Part shown: positions 41,336-51,254 of the stretch, piece by piece
Numbering within the stretch: the stretch's first letter is position 1
Layout: every line of letters begins with the position of its first letter
Source: an uncultured Prevotellaceae bacterium
Lineage (GTDB): Bacteria; Bacteroidota; Bacteroidia; Bacteroidales; Muribaculaceae
Direction of reading: 5' to 3'
Assembly: GCA_900317325.1 (NCBI GenBank)
Contig: ONGE01000019.1
Location: 1-64,000, forward strand
Length of the DNA: 64,000 bases
Notes under the pieces: generated by a model
Told to the model about the DNA's origin: nothing
Databases searched by the model: none
What the model saw: the letters and a program-made list of their open reading frames with translations, nothing else
Made by a program: the position numbers and the translations under genes

Positions 41336-44233
41336 TCACTTCTTGGGCACCTTGGTCTTGTAGATATCGTCTTTCTTGACCTTGACGATGTTGCCGAAGC
41401 GGGCCAGCGCCTTGAGGTCCAGCTTCTTGACATCACCCACAATCATGAGTTGACAGGGTTGGCCCTTGATATGCTTGTCATAGAACGCTTCGATATCGGC
41501 CTGGGTCAACGAGGGCAGCTGCTCGGCCAACGACATACGCTCATCGGCAGTGTAGCCATTGCGCTCCATCAGCGAAATCATATAAGGCTTGCCTCTGAAG
41601 GTAGGATAGCTGTTGTTGATGTCGCTGAGCAGGCTTTGACGAGCCACCATCAGATTCTCCACATTCATGGGCATGTCGTTGATGAGCGTGTCAAGCAACT
41701 GAATGGCCTGCATCGACTTATCGCCCTGAGTGGCGACAAATGACACATAGCCGCAGGGACCGGCCACATGGGCCAGTGAGGGCGACAATGCCATACCCTG
41801 GGCTGCATAGGCCATCGAGCGGAATTCACGCACTTCCTGGAACAGAACCGACGACATGCCGCCGCCAAAGTACTCGCCCCACATCTCCATGCAAGCTTTG
41901 TCGCGGTCACTCGTCACGCCAGCGAGCGGACGGTAAAGGCCCAGAATCGTCTGGCGAGACTTGGGCATGTCGAAAATATAGACCGTGGGCTCCTGAGGGG
42001 TCATCATGGGAATCTCCTGCATCGGATTCTCCTGCGTACCACCGATTTGCGGCAGCTGGCGGGTCAGCATGTCGGCCACCTGCGTATCGGTCATCGAGCC
42101 GCAATAACTGATGTCACAGCGGCATTCATACAGCTGCTTGAACGAGGCAATGAGGTCTGCTGCCTTCACTTTCTTCAATTCCTTGCCCGTTACACGGGTG
42201 AGATAGGTGGAGCGTTCACCTCTCATCACCTTGCTGGCGAGGGCGGCAAACACCTCGGTATTGTCACTCCAGAAGGATTTCTCCTCGGGGCCGGCGGCAT
42301 CCTTCAGCGCATCCAGCTTTTCCTCATCGGCTTTCATCTTGTCGAGGAAGTGACTCAGCACCTGCAACGTGGCCTCGAGATTGCGGTCTTCACCCCTGAG
42401 GCCAATGACGGTTGATTGCTCGCTGGCGGTCACCTTCATGACGGCGCCCAAACGCTGCATTGCGGCGCCCAACTCCTTGACATCAAGCGAGTCGGTGCCC
42501 AGCTGGCTCACGTAATCGGCAGCCGTTTCGAGCCATTTATCCTGGAGCGTTCCCTTGTGGAAACTGATGGTCAACGTGAAATAGTCATTCAAGGGATTGG
42601 GACCGACATACAACATGCCACCGCCGGGCATTTTCACCTTGGCAGCATCACGCTCAAAGTCCAGCATCCTGGGAGCGACATCATTCACCGGAAGCTGCTC
42701 AAGACGGCGTGCATAGGCCGACTTTTCGCCGGAATGCTGCGGCTTGACGGGCGTATATTCAGGCTTGGCGATCTGCTCGACGGGGCAACGGCCGTTTTTC
42801 TTGTGGAAACGATAGAAATTGTCGGTGAAATACTTCGTGGCCACTCGGGTGACATCGTCGCGTGTGATATCGCCGGTGCGCGACGACAGCTTCATGTAAT
42901 CCTCCCACGACACGCCGGCCGACATGGCTGCCACCATCAACTCGGAACGGCCCGTAATCGTCTCCAGTTCCTTCTCATGGTCGCGAGCCAGCTGACGCTT
43001 GACAGCCTGCAGCTGCTCGTCGGTGAAGTCGCCGTTCTTGAGTTTCTCGATCTGCTCCAGACACAGGTTCTCGGCCGTCTTGACCTTGCACAGCAGTTTG
43101 GGAACGACCATCACCGCCAATGCCGAGGTCTGGTTCATGCCCATGGTCTGAGCCATCGCCAGATAAACGCGGTTCTTGTTGGTCAACTCATCGAGCAGAC
43201 CCGTGCTGTTATCGTTATTGAGCAGGGTGAGAGCCACCTTCATGGCGGGGGCATCGGCATCATAGTCGGTGGGGCCGCGGAACACCATGGCACTCATGCC
43301 GATGATGGGCATCGGGAAGAGGAATTTCTCGACAGGCTGGCCCACGATGGCAGGAGCCGTGATCTTCTCTCGCACGGGCTTCACGCCGCGCTCCAGCTGA
43401 CCGAAGGTGCGCTCGAGCACGGGCAGCAGCGTCGTGGGGTTGATATCGCCCGAGAGCACCAGGCCCATATTCGACGCCACATAGTATTTCTTGTAGAAGG
43501 CCTCCATATCGGACTGGCGCGGATTCTTCAGGTTGGCGGTGCTGCCGATGATGGGATAGGCATAGGGGGTGCCGGCAAGGAACTTCGAGGAGATCTGTTC
43601 CAGCATCATCGAGCCCGGATCGTCGCTGTACATGTTCTTCTCCTCATAAACCGTCTCCAACTCGCCCTGGAACAGGCGGAAAACCGGATGAATGAGGCGA
43701 TGGCTGTTCAACTCGCACCATTGCTCGATGAACTGCGGCGAGAACGTGTTGTGGTAAAAGGTAAAATCGTAGGACGTGCCCGCATTCAACTCCGAGCCTC
43801 CATACTTGGTAATCAAGCGGTTGAACTCGTTGGGGATGGCATACTGCGATGCCTTGATATTCAGCTGGTTGATGTCGTGCTGGATGGCTGTGCGCGCTTT
43901 GGGGTCGGTGGTGCGCGACAGCTCGTCGTATTTCATCGATATGGAGTCCAGATAAACCTTCTCGGCCGCATAATCCACCGTGCCCAGCTCGTCGGTGCCC
44001 TTGAACATGATGTGTTCAAAGTAATGGGCGATGCCCGTGTCAGGGCAATCGACCGCACCTGCATTCACCACGACGGCTCCAAACACTTTGGGCTGGCTAT
44101 GGTCCACATTGAGCCACACCTTCATGCCGTTACTCAATTCCAGCTCCTGCACCTGCAAGGCAGGGTTCACCTGTGCCCCAGCCAGCATCACGACCAAGCC
44201 GCACACAAGGCTAAACAATGATAATCTCTTCAT
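41336..44233 (-). CDS. M16-family zinc metallopeptidase, two-domain
   Basis: A 965-residue exported insulinase-type protease. A signal peptide (LSLFSLVCGLVVMLAGAQ) is followed by an active N-terminal half with the inverted zinc motif HYFEH (in GIAHYFEHIMFKGT) and the downstream Glu in the LETVYEEKNM region. The C-terminal half is an inactive repeat of the fold. It probably clears periplasmic peptides or processes exported proteins. A minus-strand -7-like TATTTTTG lies at 44274-44267. Confidence 0.92.
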   Translation of the reverse strand: MKRLSLFSLVCGLVVMLAGAQVNPALQVQELELSNGMKVWLNVDHSQPKVFGAVVVNAGAVDCPDTGIAHYFEHIMFKGTDELGTVDYAAEKVYLDSISMKYDELSRTTDPKARTAIQHDINQLNIKASQYAIPNEFNRLITKYGGSELNAGTSYDFTFYHNTFSPQFIEQWCELNSHRLIHPVFRLFQGELETVYEEKNMYSDDPGSMMLEQISSKFLAGTPYAYPIIGSTANLKNPRQSDMEAFYKKYYVASNMGLVLSGDINPTTLLPVLERTFGQLERGVKPVREKITAPAIVGQPVEKFLFPMPIIGMSAMVFRGPTDYDADAPAMKVALTLLNNDNSTGLLDELTNKNRVYLAMAQTMGMNQTSALAVMVVPKLLCKVKTAENLCLEQIEKLKNGDFTDEQLQAVKRQLARDHEKELETITGRSELMVAAMSAGVSWEDYMKLSSRTGDITRDDVTRVATKYFTDNFYRFHKKNGRCPVEQIAKPEYTPVKPQHSGEKSAYARRLEQLPVNDVAPRMLDFERDAAKVKMPGGGMLYVGPNPLNDYFTLTISFHKGTLQDKWLETAADYVSQLGTDSLDVKELGAAMQRLGAVMKVTASEQSTVIGLRGEDRNLEATLQVLSHFLDKMKADEEKLDALKDAAGPEEKSFWSDNTEVFAALASKVMRGERSTYLTRVTGKELKKVKAADLIASFKQLYECRCDISYCGSMTDTQVADMLTRQLPQIGGTQENPMQEIPMMTPQEPTVYIFDMPKSRQTILGLYRPLAGVTSDRDKACMEMWGEYFGGGMSSVLFQEVREFRSMAYAAQGMALSPSLAHVAGPCGYVSFVATQGDKSMQAIQLLDTLINDMPMNVENLMVARQSLLSDINNSYPTFRGKPYMISLMERNGYTADERMSLAEQLPSLTQADIEAFYDKHIKGQPCQLMIVGDVKKLDLKALARFGNIVKVKKDDIYKTKVPKK

Positions 44234-44321
44234 ATTCTATTGTGTTATTGCTGTTTTTTCAATCTGCAAAAATACTAAAATATCCCATATCCACCTTAAT
44301 ATAGTACCGATAATAACCGAA

Positions 44322-44354
44322 GTCCCTGCCACAACTAAGGGTTGCGGCAGGGAC
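44322..44354 (-). terminator. Terminator of the large parvulin gene
   Basis: GTCCCTGCCACAAC (44322-44335) pairs with GTTGCGGCAGGGAC (44341-44354) with one G-T pair, 30 nt after the stop; the minus strand then reads TTCGGTTATTATC. Confidence 0.75.
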
Positions 44355-44384
44355 CTTAAAACTCTTGGACAGACAAGCTGTCGT

Positions 44385-46307
44385 TTATTTCACTTGCTTG
44401 AGTACTTTCTTGTTGATTTTGGCAGGATATTTCTTGGCGAGCTCCTCTTTCCAGCGCTGTTCGAGGACATCCTGATAGTCGCTGGTGACGGCACCGCGCA
44501 CGTCAGCCATCTCCTCGGGCTGAGCCAGAACACCACCCTCAAGAATCATGAACGAATTGTAACCCTTGCGTTCGGGCTTGTCACCCATGTTGAAGGCAAG
44601 ATAGTCGGCCAGCGCATTCTCGCCTTTCTTGACTACCATGCGCTCCATGCGTATGTCACTGCCATACTTGTTGTGGAGAGCGTCGGTGAGCGTGTCACGG
44701 CCCAACTTCATGACATCGGCCTTGACCAGGTCAAGCACGCTGTCGTTCTTGGCGCTCAGAATGATACCCTTGAAGTGGGGCTCGTCCCAAGCGTACTTGT
44801 CGCGATGCTGAGCGAAGTACTGCTCCAGCCCGACGGTATCCTTGTTGGCGGCCTTCCAGACGCGGCGGTTGCTGATCTCGAACAGCATCATGCCGTCGCG
44901 GTACTCGTTGATGAGGTTGCGATATTCAGGGTTGCTCTTGACAAGCTCGCGGGAATGATAATCACTCAAGACCTTGTCGGCCAGGGCATCCACGCCCGAC
45001 ATCACATAACGCTTGGCATCATCAACTGTTGCAAAGCGGGCCTTGGAGTTGAGCATTGTAGCCAAGGTACCAACCAGGGCCGACTGCTTGTTGCCATAGG
45101 TAAACAGAGGCATGGTCGAGTTCTTGAGGTTCTGGGCCACAAAGGTCGAGTCATAGCTGTTACCGTTATCGGCAAGCGCCTTGGTCAGGAAGGACTCAAA
45201 CGACGGATTCAGCTTGAAACCGTACTTGTCCTTCATGTCGGCGATGCGGCGGTCACGAATAAGACCGGCACGCTCGTCACGGCTGATGGCATTCTCGATA
45301 TTAGCGCGCATCTCGCTCAGCGGAGCGGCACCGTGAGCCACCTTCTTGATGATGTGGTAACCGAACTTAGTGGCAAAGGGCTCGCTGATGGCACCGTCGG
45401 CCAGATCAAAGGCGACGTCCTCGAAGGGCTGCACCATGCGGCCGCGACCGAACCAACCCAGCTCACCACCGTTGCGGGCGCTGCCGTCCTGCGACTCAGC
45501 CTTTGCCAGCTCCTCGAAGTTGGCACCGGCTTTCAACAGGGTATAAATTGAATCGATCTTGACCTTGCACTCGGCTTTCTGCTCCTCGGTAGCGTCCTTG
45601 GGGAAGAGCTTGAGGATGTGCTTGGCATGTACATCGTTACGGTCACGGGTGTTGTTCACGCGCAGCATGTGCACACCGTAAGGCGTCTTGAAGGGCTCAG
45701 ACACAGCACCAACCGGGGTGTTATACAACACGTTCTCGAACGAGTAAGGGAACATGCCCGAGCTCACGTAACCATAGTGGCCCTTGTTGCGGGGCTTTGA
45801 GGGGTCACTGGAATACTTGGCGACCAGTTCCTCCCAGCTTTCGCCGGCCAGGACGCAGTTGCGGATGCTGTCCATGCGGTTCAAGTTGGCTTGAGTTTCC
45901 TCGGGAGACGCGCCCAGGGGCAACATGAAGTGATCGATATCAATTTCTTTCTTGTAGCGGTCGTAAGCCTCGGAGATCATCTGCCACTGATAGGTCGTAT
46001 CAGCCACCATATAGGGAGCGGCCAGATCCTTTTGATACCCCTCGAATTCCTTTTTGAACAGTTCGGTGGTGTCGATGCCAGCGGCCTCGGCATCAGCGAC
46101 TTTCTGCTTGTAAAGCACGAAGCGCTCCACATACTGGTCGAGGGTCTCCTTCTCGATCTGTTGTTGATTGTTCTTGTGATAGAGGTACTCAAACTCCGAG
46201 AGTTTGATGTCTTTGCCGTTGATGGTCATAAGAACAGGATCCCCCTTTGCTATGGCGAGGATCGCAGTTCCCAACAGCAATGAAGAAATCAAGAGTTTTG
46301 CTTTCAT
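44385..46307 (-). CDS. Periplasmic peptidylprolyl isomerase (PpiC/SurA type)
   Basis: A 640-residue exported chaperone-isomerase with a signal peptide (AKLLISSLLLGTAILAIAKG), helical N-terminal segments and two parvulin domains (about 123-225 with SEPFKTPYGVHMLRV; about 228-325 with HAKHILKLFPKD and SEPFATKFGYHIIK), then a long C-terminal helical region. It likely assists outer-membrane protein folding together with the SurA-like protein and the Skp-like protein elsewhere in the window. Confidence 0.9.
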   Translation of the reverse strand: MKAKLLISSLLLGTAILAIAKGDPVLMTINGKDIKLSEFEYLYHKNNQQQIEKETLDQYVERFVLYKQKVADAEAAGIDTTELFKKEFEGYQKDLAAPYMVADTTYQWQMISEAYDRYKKEIDIDHFMLPLGASPEETQANLNRMDSIRNCVLAGESWEELVAKYSSDPSKPRNKGHYGYVSSGMFPYSFENVLYNTPVGAVSEPFKTPYGVHMLRVNNTRDRNDVHAKHILKLFPKDATEEQKAECKVKIDSIYTLLKAGANFEELAKAESQDGSARNGGELGWFGRGRMVQPFEDVAFDLADGAISEPFATKFGYHIIKKVAHGAAPLSEMRANIENAISRDERAGLIRDRRIADMKDKYGFKLNPSFESFLTKALADNGNSYDSTFVAQNLKNSTMPLFTYGNKQSALVGTLATMLNSKARFATVDDAKRYVMSGVDALADKVLSDYHSRELVKSNPEYRNLINEYRDGMMLFEISNRRVWKAANKDTVGLEQYFAQHRDKYAWDEPHFKGIILSAKNDSVLDLVKADVMKLGRDTLTDALHNKYGSDIRMERMVVKKGENALADYLAFNMGDKPERKGYNSFMILEGGVLAQPEEMADVRGAVTSDYQDVLEQRWKEELAKKYPAKINKKVLKQVK

Positions 46308-46744
46308 CTTCTGGTTGGTTTGTTATCTATATTTTACGTTTTTTCATTCCTATTTACTAATGTATAACGCAGAACATCAAGAAAAATTATATTTCATCCC
46401 GTTTTTTTTCATTTCATAGGGGTATCGGCACACTTTTTTTCAAAACGACATGGACAACTATTGACAGATAATACAGACAACTTTATAACATGAATGACCA
46501 TTCGTGGGGATTGATGACCATTCGTATTGGGCATCCGCATCCTTTTTTTCAAACAAAAGATTTTTCTGAATTTTTCTGAGGGCAACCGCGTACTATTGGC
46601 TGTCGGCGAATTAAACTGATTTAGCTAATGGGCATCCGCACTCGGGAGACGCAAAATTTTGCGTCTCTACTCGACTCTTTAAACTTTAATCACTAAACTC
46701 TAAACTTCAAGTTGTTATAGCTTTCCTGTTTTTCAGAGTGGGAA
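46308..46744. other. Gene-free AT-rich stretch with direct repeats
   Basis: No gene is seen. ATGACCATTCGT occurs at 46494-46505 and 46514-46525, exactly 20 bp apart, as in a pair of operator half-sites; GGGCATCCGCA recurs at about 46529 and 46630. A palindrome GAGACGCAAAA plus its complement lies at 46646-46667, matching the 91-bp element at 8 kb. TTTAGAG-type words follow to 46710. Confidence 0.6.
46646..46667. repeat. GAGACGC-type 22-bp palindrome
   Basis: The same perfect palindrome as at 8015-8036, here as a single unit followed by TAC. Confidence 0.8.
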
Positions 46745-48922
46745 TCAGTTGCCCATTTCGCTGAGGAACTTGATGCGGACGAGTCGGATTTCCTCCTCGG
46801 TGTAGTCGTCGCCCAGTTCCTTCATGGCAGTCTCGATGTCGTCGGTGTCGCTCTCCTTGAAGTATTCAAAGATGTCTTCCTCGATATCCACATCGATGGC
46901 CTCGTCAATGAAATAGGACACATTGATTTTGGTGCCGCTGTAAACGATGGCCTCAAGCTCGTCGAGCAATTCGTCGAAATCAAGGTCCTTGCTCTCGGCC
47001 AGTGCATCGAGGGGCACCTTGCGGTCGATGGCGGTGATGATTTCCACTTTGAGTTTGCTCTTGTTGGCCACGGTGCGCACGCGCATGTCCTCGGGGCGCT
47101 CGATCTCGTTCTCCTCAACATATTTCTTGATCAGGTCGATGAATTCCTGACCGTAACGCTTGGCCTTACCGGGGCCCACGCCGGGGATGTTCTGCAACTC
47201 GTCGAGGGTGATGGGATAGGTGGTGGCCATCGCGTCGAGCGAGGGCTCCTGGAAGATGACATAGGTGGGCAGGCCATGCTGCTTGGCAATCTTGCGGCGC
47301 AAGTCCTTGAGAATGCTGAACAGCTGTGAGTCAACGGCTCCACTGCCACCGCCATGCATCTCCTCGTCGAGCATCTCGGTGTACTCGTTGTCCTCGACAA
47401 TCCAGAATTTCTGGCGGCTGTTAAGGAAGCTCTTGCCTTCCTTGGTAACCTTGATCACGCCATAATTCTCGATGTCCTTGGCCAGATAATCGGCAAAGAC
47501 ACCCTGGCGGATAACGGCCATGAGGAATTTCTCGTCGCGCTTGCTGGCGCACCCGAACACCTCGAGTTCGTTGTGCTTGTAGCCCAATATCTCGGGAGTG
47601 GCATCTCCCATCATCACGTGGGCGATGTATTCGGGCTTGAAGCGCTCGCGCAAGACCAGGATGGTCTCGATGGCGGCACGCAGGTCCTCGCTGGCCTCGA
47701 CACGCTTCTTGGGCTTGAGGCAGTTGTCACAGTTGCCGCAATTGTCCTGTTCGTAAGACTCACCGAAGTAATGCAGCAGCGAGCGGCGACGGCAAACCGA
47801 CGACTCGGCATAATCGCGCGTCTCGAGCAGCAGCTGCTTGCCGATTTCCTGTTCGGCGATGGGCTTGCCCTGCATGAACTTCTCGAGCTTGTCAAGGTCC
47901 TTGCGCGAGTAGAAAGTGATGCACTTGCCCTCGCCGCCGTCACGGCCGGCGCGTCCGGTTTCCTGATAGTAGCCCTCGAGGCTCTTGGGGATGTCGTAAT
48001 GGATCACAAACCTCACATCGGGCTTGTCGATGCCCATACCGAAGGCGATGGTCGCCACAATCACGTCCACATCCTCGCTCAGGAAGGCATCCTGATTGGC
48101 GCTGCGTACGGCACTTTCCATACCGGCATGGTAGGGCAAGGCCTTGATGTCGTTCAGTCGCAAGACCTCGGCCAGTTCCTCGACCTTCTTGCGGCTCAGG
48201 CAATAGATGATGCCCGACTTGCCCTCGTTGGCCTTGATGAACTTGATGATCTCACGGTCCACGTCCTTGGTCTTGGGGCGCACCTCATAGTAGAGGTTGG
48301 GCCTGTTGAACGATGACTTGAAGACCACGGCCTGGGTCATGCCCAGGTTCTTCTGTATATCATGCTGCACCTTGGGGGTGGCAGTTGCGGTCAATGCGAT
48401 GATGGGGCGCTCACCGATGCGGGTGATGATGGGCCTGATGTTGCGGTACTCGGGCCTGAAGTCATGTCCCCACTCCGAGATACAATGGGCCTCATCGACA
48501 GCAAAGAAAGAGATGGGCACATCTTTAAGAAAAGCGACGTTCTCCTCCTTGGTGAGTGACTCGGGAGCCACATACAACAGCTTGGTACGCCCGCTGCGCA
48601 CATCGTTTTTCACTTCCTCGATGGCCTGCTTGGTGAGCGAGGAATTCATGAAGTGGGCTATACCGTCCTCCTCGCTGTAGCTGCGCATGGCATCGACTTG
48701 GTTTTTCATTAATGCGATGAGCGGCGAAATAACAATGGCAGTGCCTTCCATGAGGCGTGCCGGCAACTGGTAGCACAACGACTTGCCACCGCCGGTGGGC
48801 ATGAGCACAAACGTGTCATGCTCGGCAAGCAGATTCTCGATGATCGCCTCTTGATTGCCTTTAAATGTCTCGAAACCGAAGTATTCCTTCAGAGCCAAGG
48901 TCAGTTTGCTGTTCTTCGCCAT
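46745..48922 (-). CDS. recQ: ATP-dependent DNA helicase RecQ
   Basis: A 725-residue 3'-5' helicase for recombination and fork repair. It has Walker A in MPTGGGKSLCYQ (about 40-51), the DEAH box in VDEAHCISEWGHDFR, the zinc-binding Cys set (CRRR ... CGNCDNC), a winged helix and a C-terminal HRDC domain (about 540-610, LRRKIAKQHGLPTYVIF). About 100 residues beyond the HRDC are acidic and lack recognised motifs, longer than E. coli RecQ (about 610). Confidence 0.96.
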   Translation of the reverse strand: MAKNSKLTLALKEYFGFETFKGNQEAIIENLLAEHDTFVLMPTGGGKSLCYQLPARLMEGTAIVISPLIALMKNQVDAMRSYSEEDGIAHFMNSSLTKQAIEEVKNDVRSGRTKLLYVAPESLTKEENVAFLKDVPISFFAVDEAHCISEWGHDFRPEYRNIRPIITRIGERPIIALTATATPKVQHDIQKNLGMTQAVVFKSSFNRPNLYYEVRPKTKDVDREIIKFIKANEGKSGIIYCLSRKKVEELAEVLRLNDIKALPYHAGMESAVRSANQDAFLSEDVDVIVATIAFGMGIDKPDVRFVIHYDIPKSLEGYYQETGRAGRDGGEGKCITFYSRKDLDKLEKFMQGKPIAEQEIGKQLLLETRDYAESSVCRRRSLLHYFGESYEQDNCGNCDNCLKPKKRVEASEDLRAAIETILVLRERFKPEYIAHVMMGDATPEILGYKHNELEVFGCASKRDEKFLMAVIRQGVFADYLAKDIENYGVIKVTKEGKSFLNSRQKFWIVEDNEYTEMLDEEMHGGGSGAVDSQLFSILKDLRRKIAKQHGLPTYVIFQEPSLDAMATTYPITLDELQNIPGVGPGKAKRYGQEFIDLIKKYVEENEIERPEDMRVRTVANKSKLKVEIITAIDRKVPLDALAESKDLDFDELLDELEAIVYSGTKINVSYFIDEAIDVDIEEDIFEYFKESDTDDIETAMKELGDDYTEEEIRLVRIKFLSEMGN

Positions 48923-48954
48923 ATATAATTAGGTTTAGGGTTTCAATGATTTCA

Positions 48955-48985
48955 CAAATATACAACTGTTTTGTGAACTGCACAA
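48955..48985 (-). promoter_or_regulatory. Promoter of recQ
   Basis: TTG (48985-48983), 20 nt, TATATTTG (48962-48955) on the minus strand. Confidence 0.6.
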
Positions 48986-49024
48986 TGATTTTGCAAAAAT
49001 AATTTTTGCTTTTCAAATTTAAAA

Positions 49025-49060
49025 GCCTTGAAGTCTTCGGGATGCCAAAGACTTCAAGGC
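49025..49060 (-). terminator. Terminator of clpP-clpX
   Basis: A perfect 13-bp stem (49025-49037 with 49048-49060), followed on the minus strand by TTTTAAATTTG. Confidence 0.9.
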
Positions 49061-49076
49061 ATTGATTCGATAAGCT

Positions 49077-50321
49077 CTAGTTGCTGGAAGCCAGAAGCTC
49101 AAAATTGGACTTTGAGAGCTGTCGCTCGGCGAACTCGCGCGAGAGCACATAGCGTTTCTTGTTCAACGAGGGGGCCTGATACATCACGTCGATCATGATG
49201 GTCTCGAACAGGCTGCGCAATCCTCGTGCGCCGAGTTTGAACTCGATGGCCTTGTCCACGATAAAGCCCAGCACGTCGTCCTCGATGACCAGTTCCACAC
49301 CGTCCATCTCAAGCAATTTCTTGTATTGCCGCACAATCGCATTCTTGGGCTCGGTGAGGATGCGCAACAGGGCGTCACGATCCAGGGGCTCCAAGTTGGT
49401 GAGAATGGGCAGACGGCCGATGATCTCGGGGATGAGGCCATAGCTGCGCAAGTCCTGAGGCGCCACGAAATGCAGCAACTTGTCCCTGTCGGCCTTGCTC
49501 ACATGGCTACCCGCGCCATAGCCCACGACGTGGGTGTTGAGGCGCTGGGCGATCTTGCGCTCGATACCCTCGAAGGCTCCGCCGCAAATGAAGAGGATGT
49601 TCTTGGTATCGACAGCAATCATCTTCTGCTCGGGATGCTTGCGTCCGCCCTGGGGCGGCACGTTGACCACCGAGCCCTCGAGCAGCTTGAGCAAGCCCTG
49701 CTGCACGCCCTCACCGCTCACGTCACGAGTGATGGACGGGTTGTCACCCTTACGGGCGATCTTGTCGATCTCGTCGATGAAGACGATGCCGCGCTCGGCC
49801 TCGGCGACATTGTAGTCGCAGGCCGCCAGCAGTCTGGTGAGCAGGCTCTCGATGTCCTCGCCCACGTAGCCGGCCTCGGTGAGCACGGTGGCGTCGACGA
49901 TGGCGAACGGCACTTTCAGCATCCGCGCTATCGTTTTGGCCAACAAGGTCTTACCAGTGCCCGTCGGGCCCACGATGATGATGTTGCTCTTCTCGATGTC
50001 GATGTCGTCGCTCACCTGGTTCAGTCGTTTATAGTGGTTATAAACGGCCACCGACAAGTAGCGCTTGGCAGTCTCCTGGCCGATGACATACTGGTCCAGA
50101 TAGGCCTTGATCTCATCGGGCTTGGGCAGGGACTCCATGTCGAGGTCGGGCAACTTGGCGGCCGACATCTTCTGGAGATATTCGTGCGACAATTCAGCAG
50201 CGCGCTCGGCACACTCGTTACAGATGCAGCCGTTCATACCCGGCAGCATCAGTTCCACCTCACGGTCGCTGCGACCGCAAAAGCTGCAATACAGTGAATT
50301 TGTATCTTTCTTTTTAGCCAT
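49077..50321 (-). CDS. clpX: ClpX ATPase subunit of ClpXP
   Basis: A 414-residue AAA+ unfoldase. The N-terminal zinc domain has CSFCGRSD ... CICNEC; Walker A is GPTGTGKT, Walker B is [10 protein letters not shown], and the ClpP-binding loop (IGF type) is expected near the middle. It delivers tagged proteins to ClpP. It starts 6 nt after clpP, in one operon. Confidence 0.97.
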   Translation of the reverse strand: MAKKKDTNSLYCSFCGRSDREVELMLPGMNGCICNECAERAAELSHEYLQKMSAAKLPDLDMESLPKPDEIKAYLDQYVIGQETAKRYLSVAVYNHYKRLNQVSDDIDIEKSNIIIVGPTGTGKTLLAKTIARMLKVPFAIVDATVLTEAGYVGEDIESLLTRLLAACDYNVAEAERGIVFIDEIDKIARKGDNPSITRDVSGEGVQQGLLKLLEGSVVNVPPQGGRKHPEQKMIAVDTKNILFICGGAFEGIERKIAQRLNTHVVGYGAGSHVSKADRDKLLHFVAPQDLRSYGLIPEIIGRLPILTNLEPLDRDALLRILTEPKNAIVRQYKKLLEMDGVELVIEDDVLGFIVDKAIEFKLGARGLRSLFETIMIDVMYQAPSLNKKRYVLSREFAERQLSKSNFELLASSN

Positions 50322-50327
50322 GATAGA

Positions 50328-51026
50328 TTACTCCTGGTCGGTCGCGGACGCCTTGGCTTGCTCACGGATGAGCACCTTGTCGATCATGCCGTATTCCTTG
50401 GCCTCGGCAGCGGTCATCCAGTAGTCACGGTCACTGTCGGCATACACCTTGTCATAGGGCTGACCCGAGTGGTCGCTGATGATGGTATAGAGTTCCTGCT
50501 TGAGCTTGAGAATCTCACGCGAGGTGATCTCGATGTCAGATGCCTGACCGCTGATGCCGCCCATGGGCTGATGAATCATCACGCGGCTGTGCTTGAGGGC
50601 AAAACGCTTGTCTTTTTGTCCGGCTACCAGCAGCACGGCGGCCATCGATGCGGCCATGCCGGTGCAGATGGTCGAGACGTCGCTCTGGATGAACTGCATC
50701 GTGTCATAGATGCCCAGACCGGCATATACCGAGCCGCCGGGCGAGTTGATGTACAATGAGATATCCTTGCCGGGGTCGGCGCTGTCGAGATACAGCAGCT
50801 GGGCCTGGATGACATTGGCGGTGTAGTCATCGACCTGGGTGCCCAAGAAAATGATGCGGTCCATCATCAGGCGCGAGAACACGTCGAGCTGGGTGACGTT
50901 CAGCTTGCGCTCTTCCATGATGGTCGGGGAAATGTAGTTGTTGGATACACCGGCTGCGAACTGATCCAGGGCCAGTCCGTTCATGCCGAGATGATGCACT
51001 GCGAATTTTCTGAAATCGTTTTCCAT
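50328..51026 (-). CDS. clpP: ClpP serine protease subunit
   Basis: Read from the ATG at 51026 (232 residues, [10 protein letters not shown]). The longer upstream ATG would place the start before the likely promoter region and adds 18 residues unlike the family. Catalytic Ser127 is in [10 protein letters not shown], His152 in MIHQPMGG; the Asp lies near DRDYWM. Forms the proteolytic chamber used by ClpX. Confidence 0.96.
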   Translation of the reverse strand: MENDFRKFAVHHLGMNGLALDQFAAGVSNNYISPTIMEERKLNVTQLDVFSRLMMDRIIFLGTQVDDYTANVIQAQLLYLDSADPGKDISLYINSPGGSVYAGLGIYDTMQFIQSDVSTICTGMAASMAAVLLVAGQKDKRFALKHSRVMIHQPMGGISGQASDIEITSREILKLKQELYTIISDHSGQPYDKVYADSDRDYWMTAAEAKEYGMIDKVLIREQAKASATDQE

Positions 51027-51077
51027 AAATGAACTATATATAATGTATTGATAACTGTTTCTTTTTTTGCTGTTAGG

Positions 51078-51105
51078 CAAAGATACAAATTTTTTCTCAA
51101 TTCAA
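51078..51105 (-). promoter_or_regulatory. Promoter of clpP-clpX
   Basis: TTG (51105-51103), 17 nt, TATCTTTG (51085-51078) on the minus strand; this supports the start at 51026. Confidence 0.55.
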
Positions 51106-51199
51106 CGACAAGTTGAGAAACATTTTTTCATCACCTCACAAAAACCGCGCCAACCGACATCTTGTCACCTCACGAGTCGCCACGTGACAAAAAACGAGA

Positions 51200-51230
51200 C
51201 AGGGCAGGCGCTCTGGCCCACCCTGCCCTG
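51200..51230 (-). terminator. Terminator of tig
   Basis: CAGGGCAGG (51200-51208) pairs with CCTGCCCTG (51222-51230), with GTTTTTTGTC following on the minus strand. Confidence 0.85.
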
Positions 51231-51254
51231 TTGTTTACACTATGAGCGATGAGA

